From contig OX638370.1 of NCBI GenBank assembly GCA_951812925.1, positions 3,310,001-3,374,000 of the forward strand: a DNA stretch of 64,000 nt. Direction: 5' to 3'. The notes under the pieces were generated by a model. That model did no database searches. It had not been told where the DNA came from and saw only the letters and a list, made by a program, of their open reading frames with translations. The DNA is from Calliopum simillimum. Its lineage: Eukaryota; Arthropoda; Insecta; Diptera; Lauxaniidae. Both the position numbers and the translations under genes were made by a program. Shown piece by piece: positions 47,175-59,464 of this stretch (position 1 is the stretch's first letter; every line of letters begins with the position of its first letter).

Positions 47175-48136
47175 ATGTTTCAGTTTTCAAGCAATGCTGT
47201 GTTCTTTATGACTTTGTTGGGTTTTCTTACTCCTAACTCAATAGCTGGTAAGTGAAATTTAAATTTTTTTTTTGAAATTACATAGAGGAAAAACTTTTTT
47301 GTTACAATTTTTTATAATTTACAGCTGAATATTTAGCATTAAAAGAAGTATGCGAATCGGAAGCTACACTGCCGAAACCTCCATGCTGTGGTCTTAACAA
47401 CCAATTTAGAAGTCGCATCTTTTTTGGAAATGTAACTGAGTTGAATGAATTTCCATGGCTGGTCCATATGTGTAATCTCAAGTGGGGAGAATGTGGTACT
47501 GCTACTATAATTAACTCACGTTGGGTGCTAACAGCGGCGCATAATATTAAAAGTAGAAATATAGAAGTGAGCTTAGGAGAATGGAACTTGAAAACAGATC
47601 CTGATTGCGTTGGAAACATTTGCAAGAAAAAAGTAAAAAAAATCAAAGTTGATAAAGTGATAAAACCTAACAGGAATGATGCAGTCTATGGCCTACATGA
47701 TATTGCTTTGCTGCATTTAGCGGAAGTTGTTACTTTCGATGAGTACATAAGACCAATTTGCTTACCATTGAATGGAACAAAAGAGCAAGAATTTACCAAT
47801 AAAATAGCAATTGCAGCTGGTTGGGGCTTAACTGAGAATGGAAAACCAAGCGATGTTTTGTTAAAGGCATCTCTTAAAGTTCTAGACTCAAAAAGGTGCA
47901 AAGCTTTTGACAAGATGATATGTGCCACTGGTGTGGGTAAAATTACAACTGGTTATGGTGATTCTGGAGGACCATTGATGTTGAAAGTCCAAAATTATGT
48001 GGAAAAACTAGAACCATATTTCCAAATCGGTGTTCTTTCTGGAAAACAGAGTTCAGGAAGTAAAAAAGCTCAAAGTGTCTATACGTATGTGCCTAGCTAT
48101 ATGGAATGGATAAAGAAGACATTATTGAAAAATTAA
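47175..48136 (+). CDS. Secreted clip-type serine protease, paralogue 2 (2 exons)
   Basis: Predicted 294-residue S1 serine protease, a close paralogue of 27818-28804 on the same strand. Exon 1 is 47175-47247, the intron 47248-47324 (GTAAGT...TTACAG, phase 1), exon 2 47325-48136. It has a signal peptide, a short propeptide with C34 and C45-C46, and an activation site R55/I56. Catalytic residues are H97 (LTAAHN), D150 (HDIALL) and S238 (GDSGGP). It shares the unusual loss of Cys at positions 58, 191 and 220, so that loss precedes the duplication. Position 189 is Thr in an ungapped reading. The exon 2 frame is open from the splice acceptor; starting at the internal TTG near 47441 would cut off the propeptide. 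Secreted; substrate and pathway unknown. It differs from paralogue 1 around the substrate pocket (GYGDSGG against RSGDSGG) and in the C-terminal loop, so specificity may differ. Confidence 0.9.
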
Positions 48137-48236
48137 TAAATATGGGAAAGTTGTTGTCAAAGCGTAGTTCAGCAAAGCCAAGCTCCTTTTAATGAAAGAT
48201 TTAATTAATAATTTATTGCCAAATCTATATTATTTA

Positions 48237-48242
48237 AATAAA
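48237..48242 (+). terminator. Poly(A) signal of protease 2
   Basis: AATAAA about 100 bp after the stop codon, at a position similar to the signal of protease 1. Confidence 0.6.
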
Positions 48243-49024
48243 ATTGATTTTGTGAGACCCTATGGAACGCTTTGGCGCAAAATATAAAACGATTTTCTTT
48301 CTGTTGACTAATTTCGAACATTTTTTCTTCATTCAGTCTTATTGTTCAGTCTTATCGTTTGCTGACAGTGTAGTTCCGAATTAATCTTTAGGCAATGCGG
48401 AAGGAGCTCATAGTATACAGGATCCTTGTTGTGACCATGAACTTTTTACTTTAGCTTCCTCCAACTTTTTAAGAATTTTGTCCACTTTTTCGGTGCATGG
48501 TCAAACATATATAGGTGAGTCTTTTACATCCAAATCTCCAGAGTGGAACCGATCATACTATTTTTCAACTAACTTTTCCGATAAAGTACTTTCTTTGAAA
48601 TGTGCACAAATTTTTTTTTGTGAGCCTTCGTGGCCGTATAGCACTTTTTGAAGTGATTAAGGAATGTGTAACGAGTTTTTTCCTATTCTGCACTCATTTG
48701 AGTGACGTTAAAATACATAGTTGAATAATGCAGAAAAGCCTATAAGTAAAATTTGTTTATAATTATCAGAGATGTCAGCTACTTTTAGTAACAAAGAGTT
48801 GGGAGATCGGACTAGTACTTGCAGAATTATCGTAATTTAAACTTTGCTATTTCACTTTTCTGAATTATCTTTTTACTCAACCTTGTAGAATTTGATGTTA
48901 TGAGAGTGATTTTGTCAGTGATGCCATCAAAGTGATTCTTAAGCCAAATTTGGTGCTTTTGGGCTTTTACCGACATTAGGTATAGAAATTTCTCGATATT
49001 TATGGATCGATTTCTTTGATCTTT
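48243..49024. other. Intergenic DNA with one possible small exon
   Basis: 48392-48514 is open, preceded by ATCTTTAG and followed by GTGAGT, and encodes a piece containing SIQDPCCDHELFTLASSNF. No family is recognised; it may be chance. Nothing else seen. Confidence 0.35.
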
Positions 49025-49862
49025 TTCAATATTTTTGGATTTTGCCAATATTTTTTAGATGTTTCCGATACTTTTGGGTTTTTTCAGATATTTTAGAAAT
49101 TTTTCGATACCTTTAGACTTTTACCGATTTCTTCGATGTTTTTCATTTTTTTTTTTTTTACTTTAACTGATACTTTAGGTGTTTTTCAACATTTTTGGAC
49201 TTTTATCGATATTTAAGATGTTTTTCAATATTTTTTGACTTTTACCGATATTTTTTAGATGCTTTTCGATATCTATGATTTTTTAACGATTTCTTCGATG
49301 TTTTTCAACTCTCTTGACTTTTACCGATATTTTGGATGTTTTTCTTTATTTTTGGGCTTTCATCGATTCCTTCAATACATTTCAATATTTTCCGATACTT
49401 TAGGGCTTTTACCGATCTTTTAGATGTTTTTCAATACTTTTGTACTTTTACCGATATTTTAGTTTTTTTTCTATATCTATGGACTTTAACAAATTTCTTC
49501 GATGTTTCTCAATACTTTTGAACTCTTACCCATACTATAGATGTTTTCTGATTCTTTTGGACTTTAACAGATATTTTAGAAGTTTCTCGATATTTTTGGA
49601 CTTTTACCGATTTCTTCGCTGTTTTTAAACTCTTTTGACTTTTGCCGATTCTTTAGATGTTTTCAATACTTTTTGACTTTTACCGATACATAAAGGGTTT
49701 TTCGATACCTTTGGACTTTACCGATATTTTAAATGTTTTTCGATACTTTTGGATCTTAGCCAATTTTTTCGATATATTTCAATATTTTTCGATACTTCTG
49801 AACTTTTATTGGTTTTTTATGTGTTCTTCGATACTTTTGACTTTTACTGATATTTAAATGTG
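49025..49862. repeat. Degenerate satellite block 2 (T-rich)
   Basis: Words like TTTTGGACTTTTACCGATAT and TTAGATGTTTTTCAATAC repeat with ~39-40-bp spacing, T-rich on the + strand as in block 1. Phe-rich frames here are artefacts. Confidence 0.85.
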
Positions 49863-52564
49863 ATAATTTTATGGAATTAAGTAAAATAAGTAAGTATATT
49901 GGAACATCTACATATTTTTAGCACATTATTTTAGAAAAATTGTTTTCCCTTTAAAGTTTTTTAGTGCTTTCTTGCTTAAAAATGCATTTTTATTATTCAT
50001 TTTAGTAGAATAATTGATCCACAGACTTATTGATCTTTATGAGCTTCTTATTGGACTGAATATTTAGTGTAATTATGAAATTTTTCCTTTCATTGGATTT
50101 TTGGAAAATAATTTTTAAATGGACAATTTTTAAAGTTTATTTTTTTACTAATTTCCTACTAGGTAAGTTATAAAAGTGGAGGGGAAAAACTTTATTTCAA
50201 AGTTCATTTTTTAGCGCAGTTTTTGGCACTAGCAATACACAACTCGCTAAAAATAACAATTACAGCCTACAACAACAATAAATTATGACACACTTTTCAA
50301 ATGCGCAAAGGCGCTTCAAGACCTACAAAGGCACATCCTTTTGATTCATTTCTTTGTGCCCACCCACTTTTCTTGTACCAACATATGCGGATAGAAAATA
50401 GCAGTGGACAAAAATAAAAAAACGGAACCATTTAAATTTATTAAATGCAAATGTAGCGGTATTTTTGGGAATGTCAATGTGTTAGTGCTTAAAATCGTTT
50501 TGTAAATGTTGCAATATGGCGGCATTTCCGCCATACCATAAAAACATGAATGCAGTGCGTAAGAATTTTCGTTAAAATTGTTTTTGGCTGTCGTTGTGTG
50601 CCATGCCCGTAGTTTGCAATTACACACGAATTGCAAGTCCATATTTCTTGTCGTCGCACGGTGGTGTTAGTTGTACGTTGTTAACATTTTTCATATGTGT
50701 TTGTGTGTGCATGTGTATGTCTTTTATGCACTTGCCTGTGTGTTTATTAATGTTGCCAGAAGTGCAACATTTCGCGTTTTGTTTTGTAAAATGTTTTGAG
50801 TGAGAAATTCACTCTTTTCAATGGTTTTTATTAAATTTCTGTATATTAGATTTTGGTTTTAAGTACCTTAAATAAATAACAGAAATATACGGTGTACACG
50901 GTGCTGAAATCAGCAGTTTTAATCAAATATTGCTGAACTCGAAAATTATTTTATCTTGCGCTTCTTTAAATCAAAACTAACAACTTTTTCATATTTTTGA
51001 CCGAAGTTGTCCCAGCCTATTTTGTTCTGTCGACATTTTCGGTTTTTTAGTAAAATTTTTGACGTTTTTTTTGGAACTTACTCTAAAAATTCACTAAATT
51101 CACCTATACTATTTGGTTTGATTATCTCAGATAATACTCTCAGTATAGAGTTTTGCTTGTATGGGAGATGACACGCCGTCTTGTTTAAATTTGGTCAAAT
51201 TTTGTTTAAAGCTTAAGTGATCCATTCTTAGTATATATATATGTTAATTAGTTGCAGTGCGCAGCTCCGTTTATTTGATGATCACATGAGAGCTCCTTGC
51301 CCCAGTGTACGCTGCCAAAATATTTTGTCTTTTATATGTGGCTAAGTACCTACTTTTCAAATGAGCATAACTCAGAAGTTATAAGATCTATTGGAAAAAA
51401 TCTGAAGTATATTTTGATAAAAAAGAGTGTAGCTATTCGATTTCCTTAATAAGAAAGAGTTTTACCTCTTCATGCAACAATGCTATAAGCCTGAAAATAA
51501 TGTTTTCTCCAACGTTCAAGAAAAAATATATTGTAGTCCTGCAGTCATATTGACAATTCTGACGAAGGATTCGGACTCAGCATCAAAAAATACATAACAC
51601 TGCATAAGTAAAATAAAAACTATTTCCATTTTTTTTTTGCGTCCTTGTATTTTAGTAAACTTGTATGAATTTTTGCTCATTTTTCGAAACCGAAGGACTT
51701 ATAAATGTTTTCCTTTAAGACACGTAGGCTTTAAAAGCAAAATATTCGATAATCATTGTTCCTTTTAATATTGTGTACCATCAATACTTTCCAGTCGTGA
51801 GAGTTTTCATTGCCTCTGTTTGTTCTGCAATGAATGAAATTTTATAGCCACTGATTGCGGATATAATTCCGAGTACATTGGCAATGTCGTTTTTATTTTG
51901 GTTGTTTTTAAGTAAAACATGGGTGGATGTATGTACTAAGATAAAGGAGTAAAAAACACAAATGCAACAAACAAGCAGCAGCAGCAGGAAGTATGAAGTG
52001 CAATACACACACTCACACAAAAACACCCACACATAAATGCTGTGGCAAAAAAGTCAACTGACACGTGCAAGGATACGCTGCACTGCAAAGCAATTGAAAA
52101 TTTATTTTGTGCGGTCATTTTGCACCTCATAGAGTGAAAGACGAAACTTTGAAAGTCGAACTTGTTGTCGTCGTCATCGTTAGCATCGTTGTGGATGTTG
52201 CTGTTGTCATTTGTGCTGCAGTTGCATTGAGGTCATTTCATGGAAAGGGGTACATTTGCTTTGGTCTCAGTGCTTACTTAAGCTTTTAGAAGGATACGAT
52301 GGATCGTTTTTCAAATAAACTGAGTTTCGATAAAAGCTAATTCTTCAAAAGAGGTGAAACGTTCTGTTACATAAAAAAAGAAGTATGATGCACTGCAATC
52401 AAACCGACACTGTACTGCTTTTCTGGAAGTAAATCGAGTAAATACCTAAAACTGCTTTACCTCTTTGACGTTTCTTCTCGTTGCTTTCAACCAAATGCTT
52501 AATTCATTACTCGTTGTTTTCGCTTGTAGCTAGTTGAAATAGCATTTTCAGTTCACTGAAATAC
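49863..52564. other. Intergenic DNA, no gene
   Basis: Contains an inverted fragment (about 51105-51190) of the dispersed repeat at 17841-18925, visible as TTTTGCTTGTATGGGAGATG. Otherwise AT-rich with GTGTGT and GTC/GTT runs (50690-50725, 52160-52210). Confidence 0.5.
51105..51190 (-). repeat. Fragment of the dispersed 142-bp-core repeat
   Basis: The reverse complement resembles one unit of the tandem core at 18235-18880: CTATACTGAGAG, TGAGATAATCAAACCAAAT and a degenerate GGCGTG..A.CTCCCATA. Confidence 0.55.
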
Positions 52565-53815
52565 TCACAAAATGCCTAAAATAGTCGAAAAATATTCATA
52601 AAATGACAACATATTGACAAAATCGAATAATGTTGATTAATTGACAAAATGTTGATAAGGTTCAAAAATTTTGTTAAAGCCATAATACACTGAAAAACTG
52701 AAAGAAAAATAGAAATAGTCGAAAAATATTTATAATGTAGGAATATAGTGGCAAAACCAAAAATGTTGATAAGGTCAAATAATGGTATTACAGGCAAAAT
52801 CACTGAAAAACTCAGAAAATGTTTAAAAAGTAGACAAATATTGATGAAGTAGAAACATAGAGTCAACTTGGAAAAGTGTTGATAAAGTCACAAAATATTG
52901 GTCAAGTTGAAAAATGTGGATACAGCTAGAAATGTTGATAGAACCGAAATACACTGAAAAATTAAAAAAAATGTTTAAAATAGTCGAAAAATATTGATAA
53001 AGTAGAAATATGGTGACAAAATCGAAAAAAGTTGACTAAGTCACAAAATGTTGCTAAGGTTGAAAAATGTTGATACAGCCAAAGTACACTGCAAAACTCA
53101 AAGAAATTTAGAAACAGTCGAAAAATATTTATAATGTGGAAACATAGTGATAAATGAAAAAATGTTGATTGAATCACAAAATGTTGACAAGGTTTAAAAA
53201 TGTTGATACGACCAAAATACACTGAAATACTCGAAAAATGTTAGAAATAGTCGAAAAACTTTGATGAAGTAGAAACATAGCGACAAAATCGAAGAATGTT
53301 GACTAAGTCACAAAATGTTGCTAAGGTTGAAAAATGTTGATACAGCCATAGTACACTGAAAAACTCAAAGAGATTTAGAAATAGTCGAAAAATATTGATA
53401 ATGGGGAAACATAGTGATAAAATGAAAAACTGTTGATTAAATCACAAAATGTTGACAAGGTTTAAAAATGTTGATACGACCAATATACACTGAAATACTC
53501 AAATATTGTATAAAATAGTCCAAAACATTGATAAAGTAGGATTAAAATGACAAAATAGAATTATGTTGATTAAGTCACAAAATGTTGAAAAGATTGAAAA
53601 ATGATGAGAAGCAGTCAAAAAATATTGATAAAATAGAAACATAGTGACAAAATCGAAAAATGTTGATTAAGTCATAAAATGCTGATAAAGTTAAAAACTG
53701 TTGAATAAGCCAAAATACACTGAAAAACTCAAAAAATTTTAGAAATTGTCGATAATTATTGATAATGTCGAAGCATGGTGACACAAATGAAAAATGTTGA
53801 TTCATGAAATAATCC
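52565..53815. repeat. Degenerate satellite block 3 (A-rich) with ~133-bp higher order
   Basis: A-rich on the + strand, with words such as GTCGAAAAATATTGATAA and AAAATGTTGATA. A marker word TACACTGAAA recurs near 52687, 52950, 53087, 53218, 53351, 53486 and 53715; the central steps are 131-137 bp, showing a higher-order unit of about 133 bp. Confidence 0.85.
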
Positions 53816-55300
53816 AAACAAATTTGGTGACTGTGGTTATAGCGGTCAAACGGTATATGTATGTTCTTGTTTATTATTGTTGCTCCTGATGTCATTGTTG
53901 TTGTTGCTGTTGATGTTTTGATTCCTGATGTCGATGTCGTCTTGGGTCAGCAGAGTAGTAGTAGTAGTAAAGGAAATTCATGTTGTCGTCTTTCCTCCAC
54001 CTCAAATGTATTTTATTTATTTTAAATTTATCTTAATGTTTTACGGTATGTGGTTTTTCATGCTGCTTTTTATGTTGTTGTTGTTGCTTAAATGTGTACA
54101 AATTTTAGGGTTTACTTTGCGCATACAAATGCAATTTAGAATTTTTTGTACAAATATTTTAGCAAACACATACGCTCAGGGAGGGAGCAAAACAGAGAAA
54201 AGGAATAGTTTTAAGAGTCATTTTGCTGTTCAACCCAATAAATAAATCAATTGCCCAACGAAAGTATGGTCATTGGAATTAACAATGATGTTGCCATATT
54301 CTTTTTTTTTCTTTTCTTTTTTGTTCTTTCATTCTCAAAGATTTTTTAGTTCCGGTTCCGGTTAGAGCATTCAAGCGTTGCTTTGCTATGGATGTATAAA
54401 GTTTTGGTTTCTTTTTTTTTTTTTTAAGTGTAAACATCAATACGTGTTTACGGAAGGAAATGAGCAATAAACGTTTAAGTGAGCTTCAAGCAACATCATT
54501 GATTAGAGAAAAGTGAAAAATTGCAGCCAAAGACATTGTGTGGCAATTTAAGTTAAGGACATTTTTCAAACATTTGCTTCAGATCTAGCTCTAGGCATAT
54601 GAATATTAATTTTTGCCTTAAATAAGCTAACGGAAAAACTGCATGATACTTCAAAATAAATGCAGAAAATAAAAACAAATGTTTCAAAGTAAAAGCAAAA
54701 AGGCGTCGTAACATTAAATGTAATTAGCACTTTTTTTTATATGACACACCTGCCACGCTCAACTGACTTGCAATGCAAAATGCGTCCTGCTGTCAATTCC
54801 ACAAAAAATGGAACAAAAAATACTTACAATTTTAAACACTTTCATATGCAACACTTGAAGAACATCATTTGCCATACATTTAAATGCCGCACAAATGTGT
54901 TGCAATGAAAATAAAGGAAACAACATCAAGTGACAACAAATAACGCTGTTGCGAATACATAGGTATGAATATAGCGCTAGTATGTAGCAAAAATTACAAC
55001 AATAAAAAAGTGTCAAACTTAAATACAACGGAAGTAATGACATTCTCAATGAAATTAAAATAAAAATGAGGGGAAAAATATCAGCAACAGAGCGAACTAT
55101 TAAAATGTGTAATATTAAAGGCATTGTTTAAAAGGAACTAAGTATAAACCTGAGAATTTGTTTTAAAAAGTCCAATATATTCTATAAAATAAAAATTTCT
55201 CAGTTTAAAAATGTGTAATATTATTTAAAAAGTGTAAAATTATTGGAAAGTTCGAACGATATGATATGAAGGATATGTTGTGAAAAAGCCGACAAAAGAC
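53816..55300. other. Intergenic DNA, no gene
   Basis: TTG/TGC microsatellites (53870-53915, 54075-54090) and a poly(T) tract near 54415. No coding-like frame recognised. Confidence 0.5.
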
Positions 55301-56170
55301 AAAATGCTAAAATCTTCAAAAAATATTGAAAGGTCAAAATAATGCATTTATAAAAATAAACGATCTCTAGCCTATTTTCAAATCTCTACATCAAAATATG
55401 GTAGGTAAAAATGTCAAGATATATTAAAAAATGCTCTTAATGTCCTTAAATGTTGATAAAATCAAAAAATTTTGAAGAATTCCAAAAATATTCAAAAAGT
55501 CAAAAATTTTCAAAAAATCGAAAAATGTTGATATGTAAAGTCAAAAAAAAACTTTGAAAAAGTCGAAAAATATTGATAAATACAACAATGTTGAAAAAGC
55601 CAAAAACTTGAATAAGTGGAAAATTGTTAAAAAATGTAGAAAAATGTTGATGAAATTACAAAATTTTAATGAAGTCGAAAAATATTGAAGAAGTTAAATA
55701 ATTTTCAAAAAGTCGAAAAATTTTGATAAGCGCAAAGAAGATGGAAAACGTCAAGAAACTTGAAAAAGTGGAACAATATTGATAAAACCAATAAATTTTG
55801 ATACGGTCCAGAAATATTGAAAACGTCAAAAAATTTTCAAAATCGAAAAATGTTGATTGAGTCAGAAAAGGCTTCGTAAAGTCGAAAAATGTTGATAAAT
55901 ACACAAAATATGTTGAAGAAGCCAATAAATTTTAGAAAAGTCGTAAAAAATAAAAAAATTCGAAAAAATTGAAGAATTGAGAATATATTGTAAAAGCTGA
56001 AAAACGATTAAAAGTTAATATGTGATGAAATAGCGATTAAGTCAAAAATTGTTGAAAATATCTAAATGTATTGAAATATGATGATAAAGCAAAATTATGT
56101 TGGAAAATTATTGATATTTTGGAAAATGTTTAAAATGTTCCTAAATGAGCATTAAATCCAAAAAAGGCAA
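55301..56170. repeat. Degenerate satellite block 4 (A-rich)
   Basis: Repeated words AAAAAGTCGAAAAATATTGA and close variants, with ~17-20-bp spacing, A-rich on the + strand like block 3. Similar words return at about 57010-57090, after the mariner relic, so that relic seems to sit within the block. Confidence 0.8.
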
Positions 56171-56269
56171 AACATGTTAAAAATTCTGAAAAATTCGATC
56201 TTCTGGTTGGTTGAAAATTTTTATATCATTTTAAAGAAAAATAATTTTTTTTTGCAAAATTCAATTTTA

Positions 56270-57010
56270 TTATTTAATGTGGATGCCTTCGAAGGCTATA
56301 TACCGATTATAGCAGACTTCCAACTTTTCGATACCAGTTTTGTAGTACGATTTGTCTAAAGCATCAAAATAGCTCTCCGTTTCGGCAATAACTTCCTCAT
56401 TGGTTCTAATTTCCTTTTTAGCAAGCATTCTCTTGAGGTCAGCAAACTAAAAGTAGTTTCTGGGGGACAAATCTGAAGAATACAATGGGTGTGGAAGCAC
56501 GTTACAGCCCAAAGAATTAGGTTTGACCATTGTTTTCATCGACACGGAGTATTGTCCTTTGAGGCCGGTTTTTTGCGACTTCATCCCTTAAACGCTCCAT
56601 CGACGCTTAATACTTAATAGTTGCTGTTGACTGTTTCCTCCATTTCAAGATAATCAAGGTATAGTGCAATATGCCATGCACAACCCAAAAAATCCACGCC
56701 ATTGCCTTGCCAGCCGGCTGTTGTAGTTTGCTTCACTTTGGGTTCGTCGTGTGTATTCCACTTAGCTGACTGCCGATTCACTGATTGTCACATATTGCGG
56801 TTGAAAATCTCGAAGCACTGCTCCTTAGCAGTGATTGAGGGGAAACGCGGCACTCACTTTACACAGAGCTTTCGCACGCCAATATTTTTGGACAATATTT
56901 CCAACACGTTCTTTGGCTATCTCAATTTTATGTTCCAGTATAATTTTTTTCATTAGAAAATAGTGCATTATCAACACACGAATTTCCATTTTATCAATTT
57001 TTTCCAAGAA
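56270..57010 (-). pseudogene. Mariner transposase relic (irritans-like)
   Basis: Minus-strand protein pieces: N-terminal MEIRVLIMHYFLMKK; a deleted helix-turn-helix region; SAKWNTHDEPK; YLDYLEMEETVNSNY; then SSDLSPRNYF followed by FADLKRMLAKKEIRTNEEVI, FDALDKSYYKTGIEKLE and YNRYIAFEG. These match, in order, the mariner transposase from its start to its C-terminus, with internal stops and frame changes; the Asp expected in the SPDLAPSDYF-type motif is changed to Asn. No terminal repeats were found, so the limits are approximate. Confidence 0.78.
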
Positions 57011-57204
57011 AATTGATAAATTTTTAAGAAAATTTCAAAAATGTCGAAATATGTTCGAAAGAACTTAAATATTGAAGTGCTGAAAAGATCTTACTTAATT
57101 GATGAAAAACCCGAAAAAATTTGGCTATTAAAATCGCTGTTTTCCTTTCCTTTGGTTATTACACCATGATCACCTTATGCAAAATGATTTGATTATCGCA
57201 TCTA

Positions 57205-58267
57205 CGAGGGACCTGACAAAAGTTCGCTTAGTAGAATTGAAAAAACTGGATTAAAGATTTTTTAAATGTATTGCTTTATTTTTCATCTATTTGCATATTT
57301 TCAACGTAATCGCCATTTATTTTGATACATTTTTGAAATCGATAAATCCATCTTGAAAAACAGTCCTCAAAATTGGCTTTTAGCATTTTTACAAATTCAT
57401 CATTAACCGCATTTATTATCTCCTCATTGCTGTTGAAGACTCTCTGCCTCAAATCTTTTCCTATTTTTGGAAACAACCAGAAGTCACAAGGCACTAGATT
57501 TGAGGAATAAGGTGCTGGACGAATTTCTTCGATGCCTGCAAGCGCAATTAAATCGGTCGTTTTTTCAGCAGTGTGCGCTGGCGCATTATCGTGATGTAGA
57601 AAGTAGCGGCATAGCTTCTTTTTTTGCCGTTTTCCCAATAAATTTTGGAAAAACTTTGGTAGACAGGTTTTATTATAACATTAAGCAGTAACCGTCTGAC
57701 CTTTTTCCAAAGAAATAGCACCTACAACTTTCTCTGTGGTGAAGTAAACTGACATCATTACTTTTGTTGCTGACTTTTTTTTGCTTTACTTTAACAGGTG
57801 GACTTGCACTTTCTGGGCTGCATACCATGGATTGTTGTTTGGTTTCAGGGTCGTACTTCTAAAAGCATGCTACATAACTTATTACTATTTTCTTGAAAGT
57901 GTTAGACTCTCCGTTTTTGTATTTTTAAAAGAAATACTTAGCAAAACACACACGTGCCTCTTTTTGAGCATCAGTTAAAATTCTAAGAACCCATCGTACA
58001 GATTTCTTCGTGTATCCAAGATCATTTTTGAGCTTACGTCAAAATCCAAAAAGAAAAGCAAACTAAATCTGTTATTGCGTTGGCACTGAGATATCTGCTG
58101 ACATTTTTTCACAAATTTTGCGATTTCTTCTCTCCATTTTGACCGATCTTTCTGGAAATTGAAATGATGTGTCGTAAGGTTATAACAAATATGTAGTACG
58201 CAATTTTTTGATTTACTAAAAACTTATAACATGACACCTTCTAAGCGAACTTTTGTTGGGCCCTACG
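57205..58267 (-). mobile_element. Mariner element, degenerate
   Basis: 1063-bp element with ~29-bp TIRs (CGAGGGACCTGACAAAAG and CGTAGGGCCCAACAAAAG, then GTTCGCTTAG in both) flanked by TA at 57203-57204 and 58268-58269. It is shorter than a full mariner (~1.3 kb) and carries a broken transposase. Confidence 0.88.
57276..57870 (-). pseudogene. Mariner transposase, catalytic region relic
   Basis: The 3' part (57638-57276) is open: HHDNAPAHTA (second catalytic Asp), then YSSNLVPCDFWLFPKIGKDL (third catalytic residue, D34D spacing type) and the C-terminal RWIYRFQKCIKINGDYVE. The 5' part (~57870-57665) reads YDPETKQQSMV and VMMSVYFTTEKVVGAI before a stop; the first catalytic Asp, normally FFD.., is replaced by Thr. 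The N-terminal DNA-binding domain is barely recognisable. Confidence 0.85.
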
Positions 58268-58269
58268 TA

Positions 58270-59460
58270 CTTCTTCCTACTTCCAGTTTTGCTGTGGATC
58301 TCTGCATAAATATATTTACTCCCACAATCAAGAGTTAAGCCAATACGCCAACTTATGAAAAAAGTACAAAAGCAAATGTAAAACTAGGGTGCAACATCGC
58401 CCGCTTTTACTGTTTATAATAATAAGAACCACACCAACGGAAACCAAAACACTACAACAGCAGCAGCAGCAGCAAAACAATTTGATTTCATTTCAACTTC
58501 AACTTTTTGTTTCATACAAAAATTTAATGAGTATCATTTTTCTTTTGGCATTTCTTTCTACTTTACGCTTTGACTTTGTGTTTACGTTTACATTACGTTC
58601 AACGTTCTTGCAATTACGTTATAGCATTTAGTTGTTGCTGTTGTTTCTTTCATTACTTAACTTAAAATCGTTGCATGCTTTTAGGCTGCAATTGCGTTAG
58701 ATAGTTGATGTTGTCGTCGTTGCTGTACGGTGGCTTTTGGCGGCGCTTGTGGTGAATGAAGTTTGTTATGTGTGTATGCATGTGTTTGGTTATTTGTATT
58801 TATATTGGTGTTGGCAACAGTACAACTGTATATACATTTGTGTGTGTACCATGTGTTTGTAAGTAGTTTGTCTTAAGCAATTAGAGTTACAATTTCTTTT
58901 TCCTTAAGTTACGCGCAGTTGTACTGGTTGGGTTGCAAAAATGTCGCAGTTCTTCTTCGTTGAGTCTTTCCATAAATGACGGGTAATATTGTACATTTTT
59001 TTTTAATTTTTTCTTATATCCATCAGATTTCATTTATTTTTTAAAATAACAATTTTACAGGATTTAGAAACTTTGGTATATAATTGGGAACATTTTGGTT
59101 TATTTTCACTTTGTTTTTTTTTTCTTTTTTATAAATAACTGAAGAAAGGTGGAAAACCCCATTTTTTTTTTTTTTTTTATAAATTCAACTTTTGAAAGGG
59201 CAAATAAAAGCATATTTTACAAAAGTTAAACGAAAATTTTTTAAATACTCGGAGCTAAAATGTTTTCAGCGTTATATCCTAAGAAAAGCTGTCTAAAATT
59301 TCAAAAATTATTTAGAATGTTTTTCAAATGAAAAAAGTAATTTTTTATTGTATTCTTACGTTTATTTTTTGTTATTCTACAGTGTTAAATTTTTCAATAG
59401 CATTTCTGCCAATTTTCAGCTGCAGTTTTGATGCAACTACTTAGTGGAAATGCCCATTCC
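58270..59460. other. Intergenic DNA, nothing recognised
   Basis: A CAG run at 58460-58475 and poly(T) tracts near 59160. No coding-like frame. Confidence 0.5.
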
Positions 59461-59464
59461 TTAA

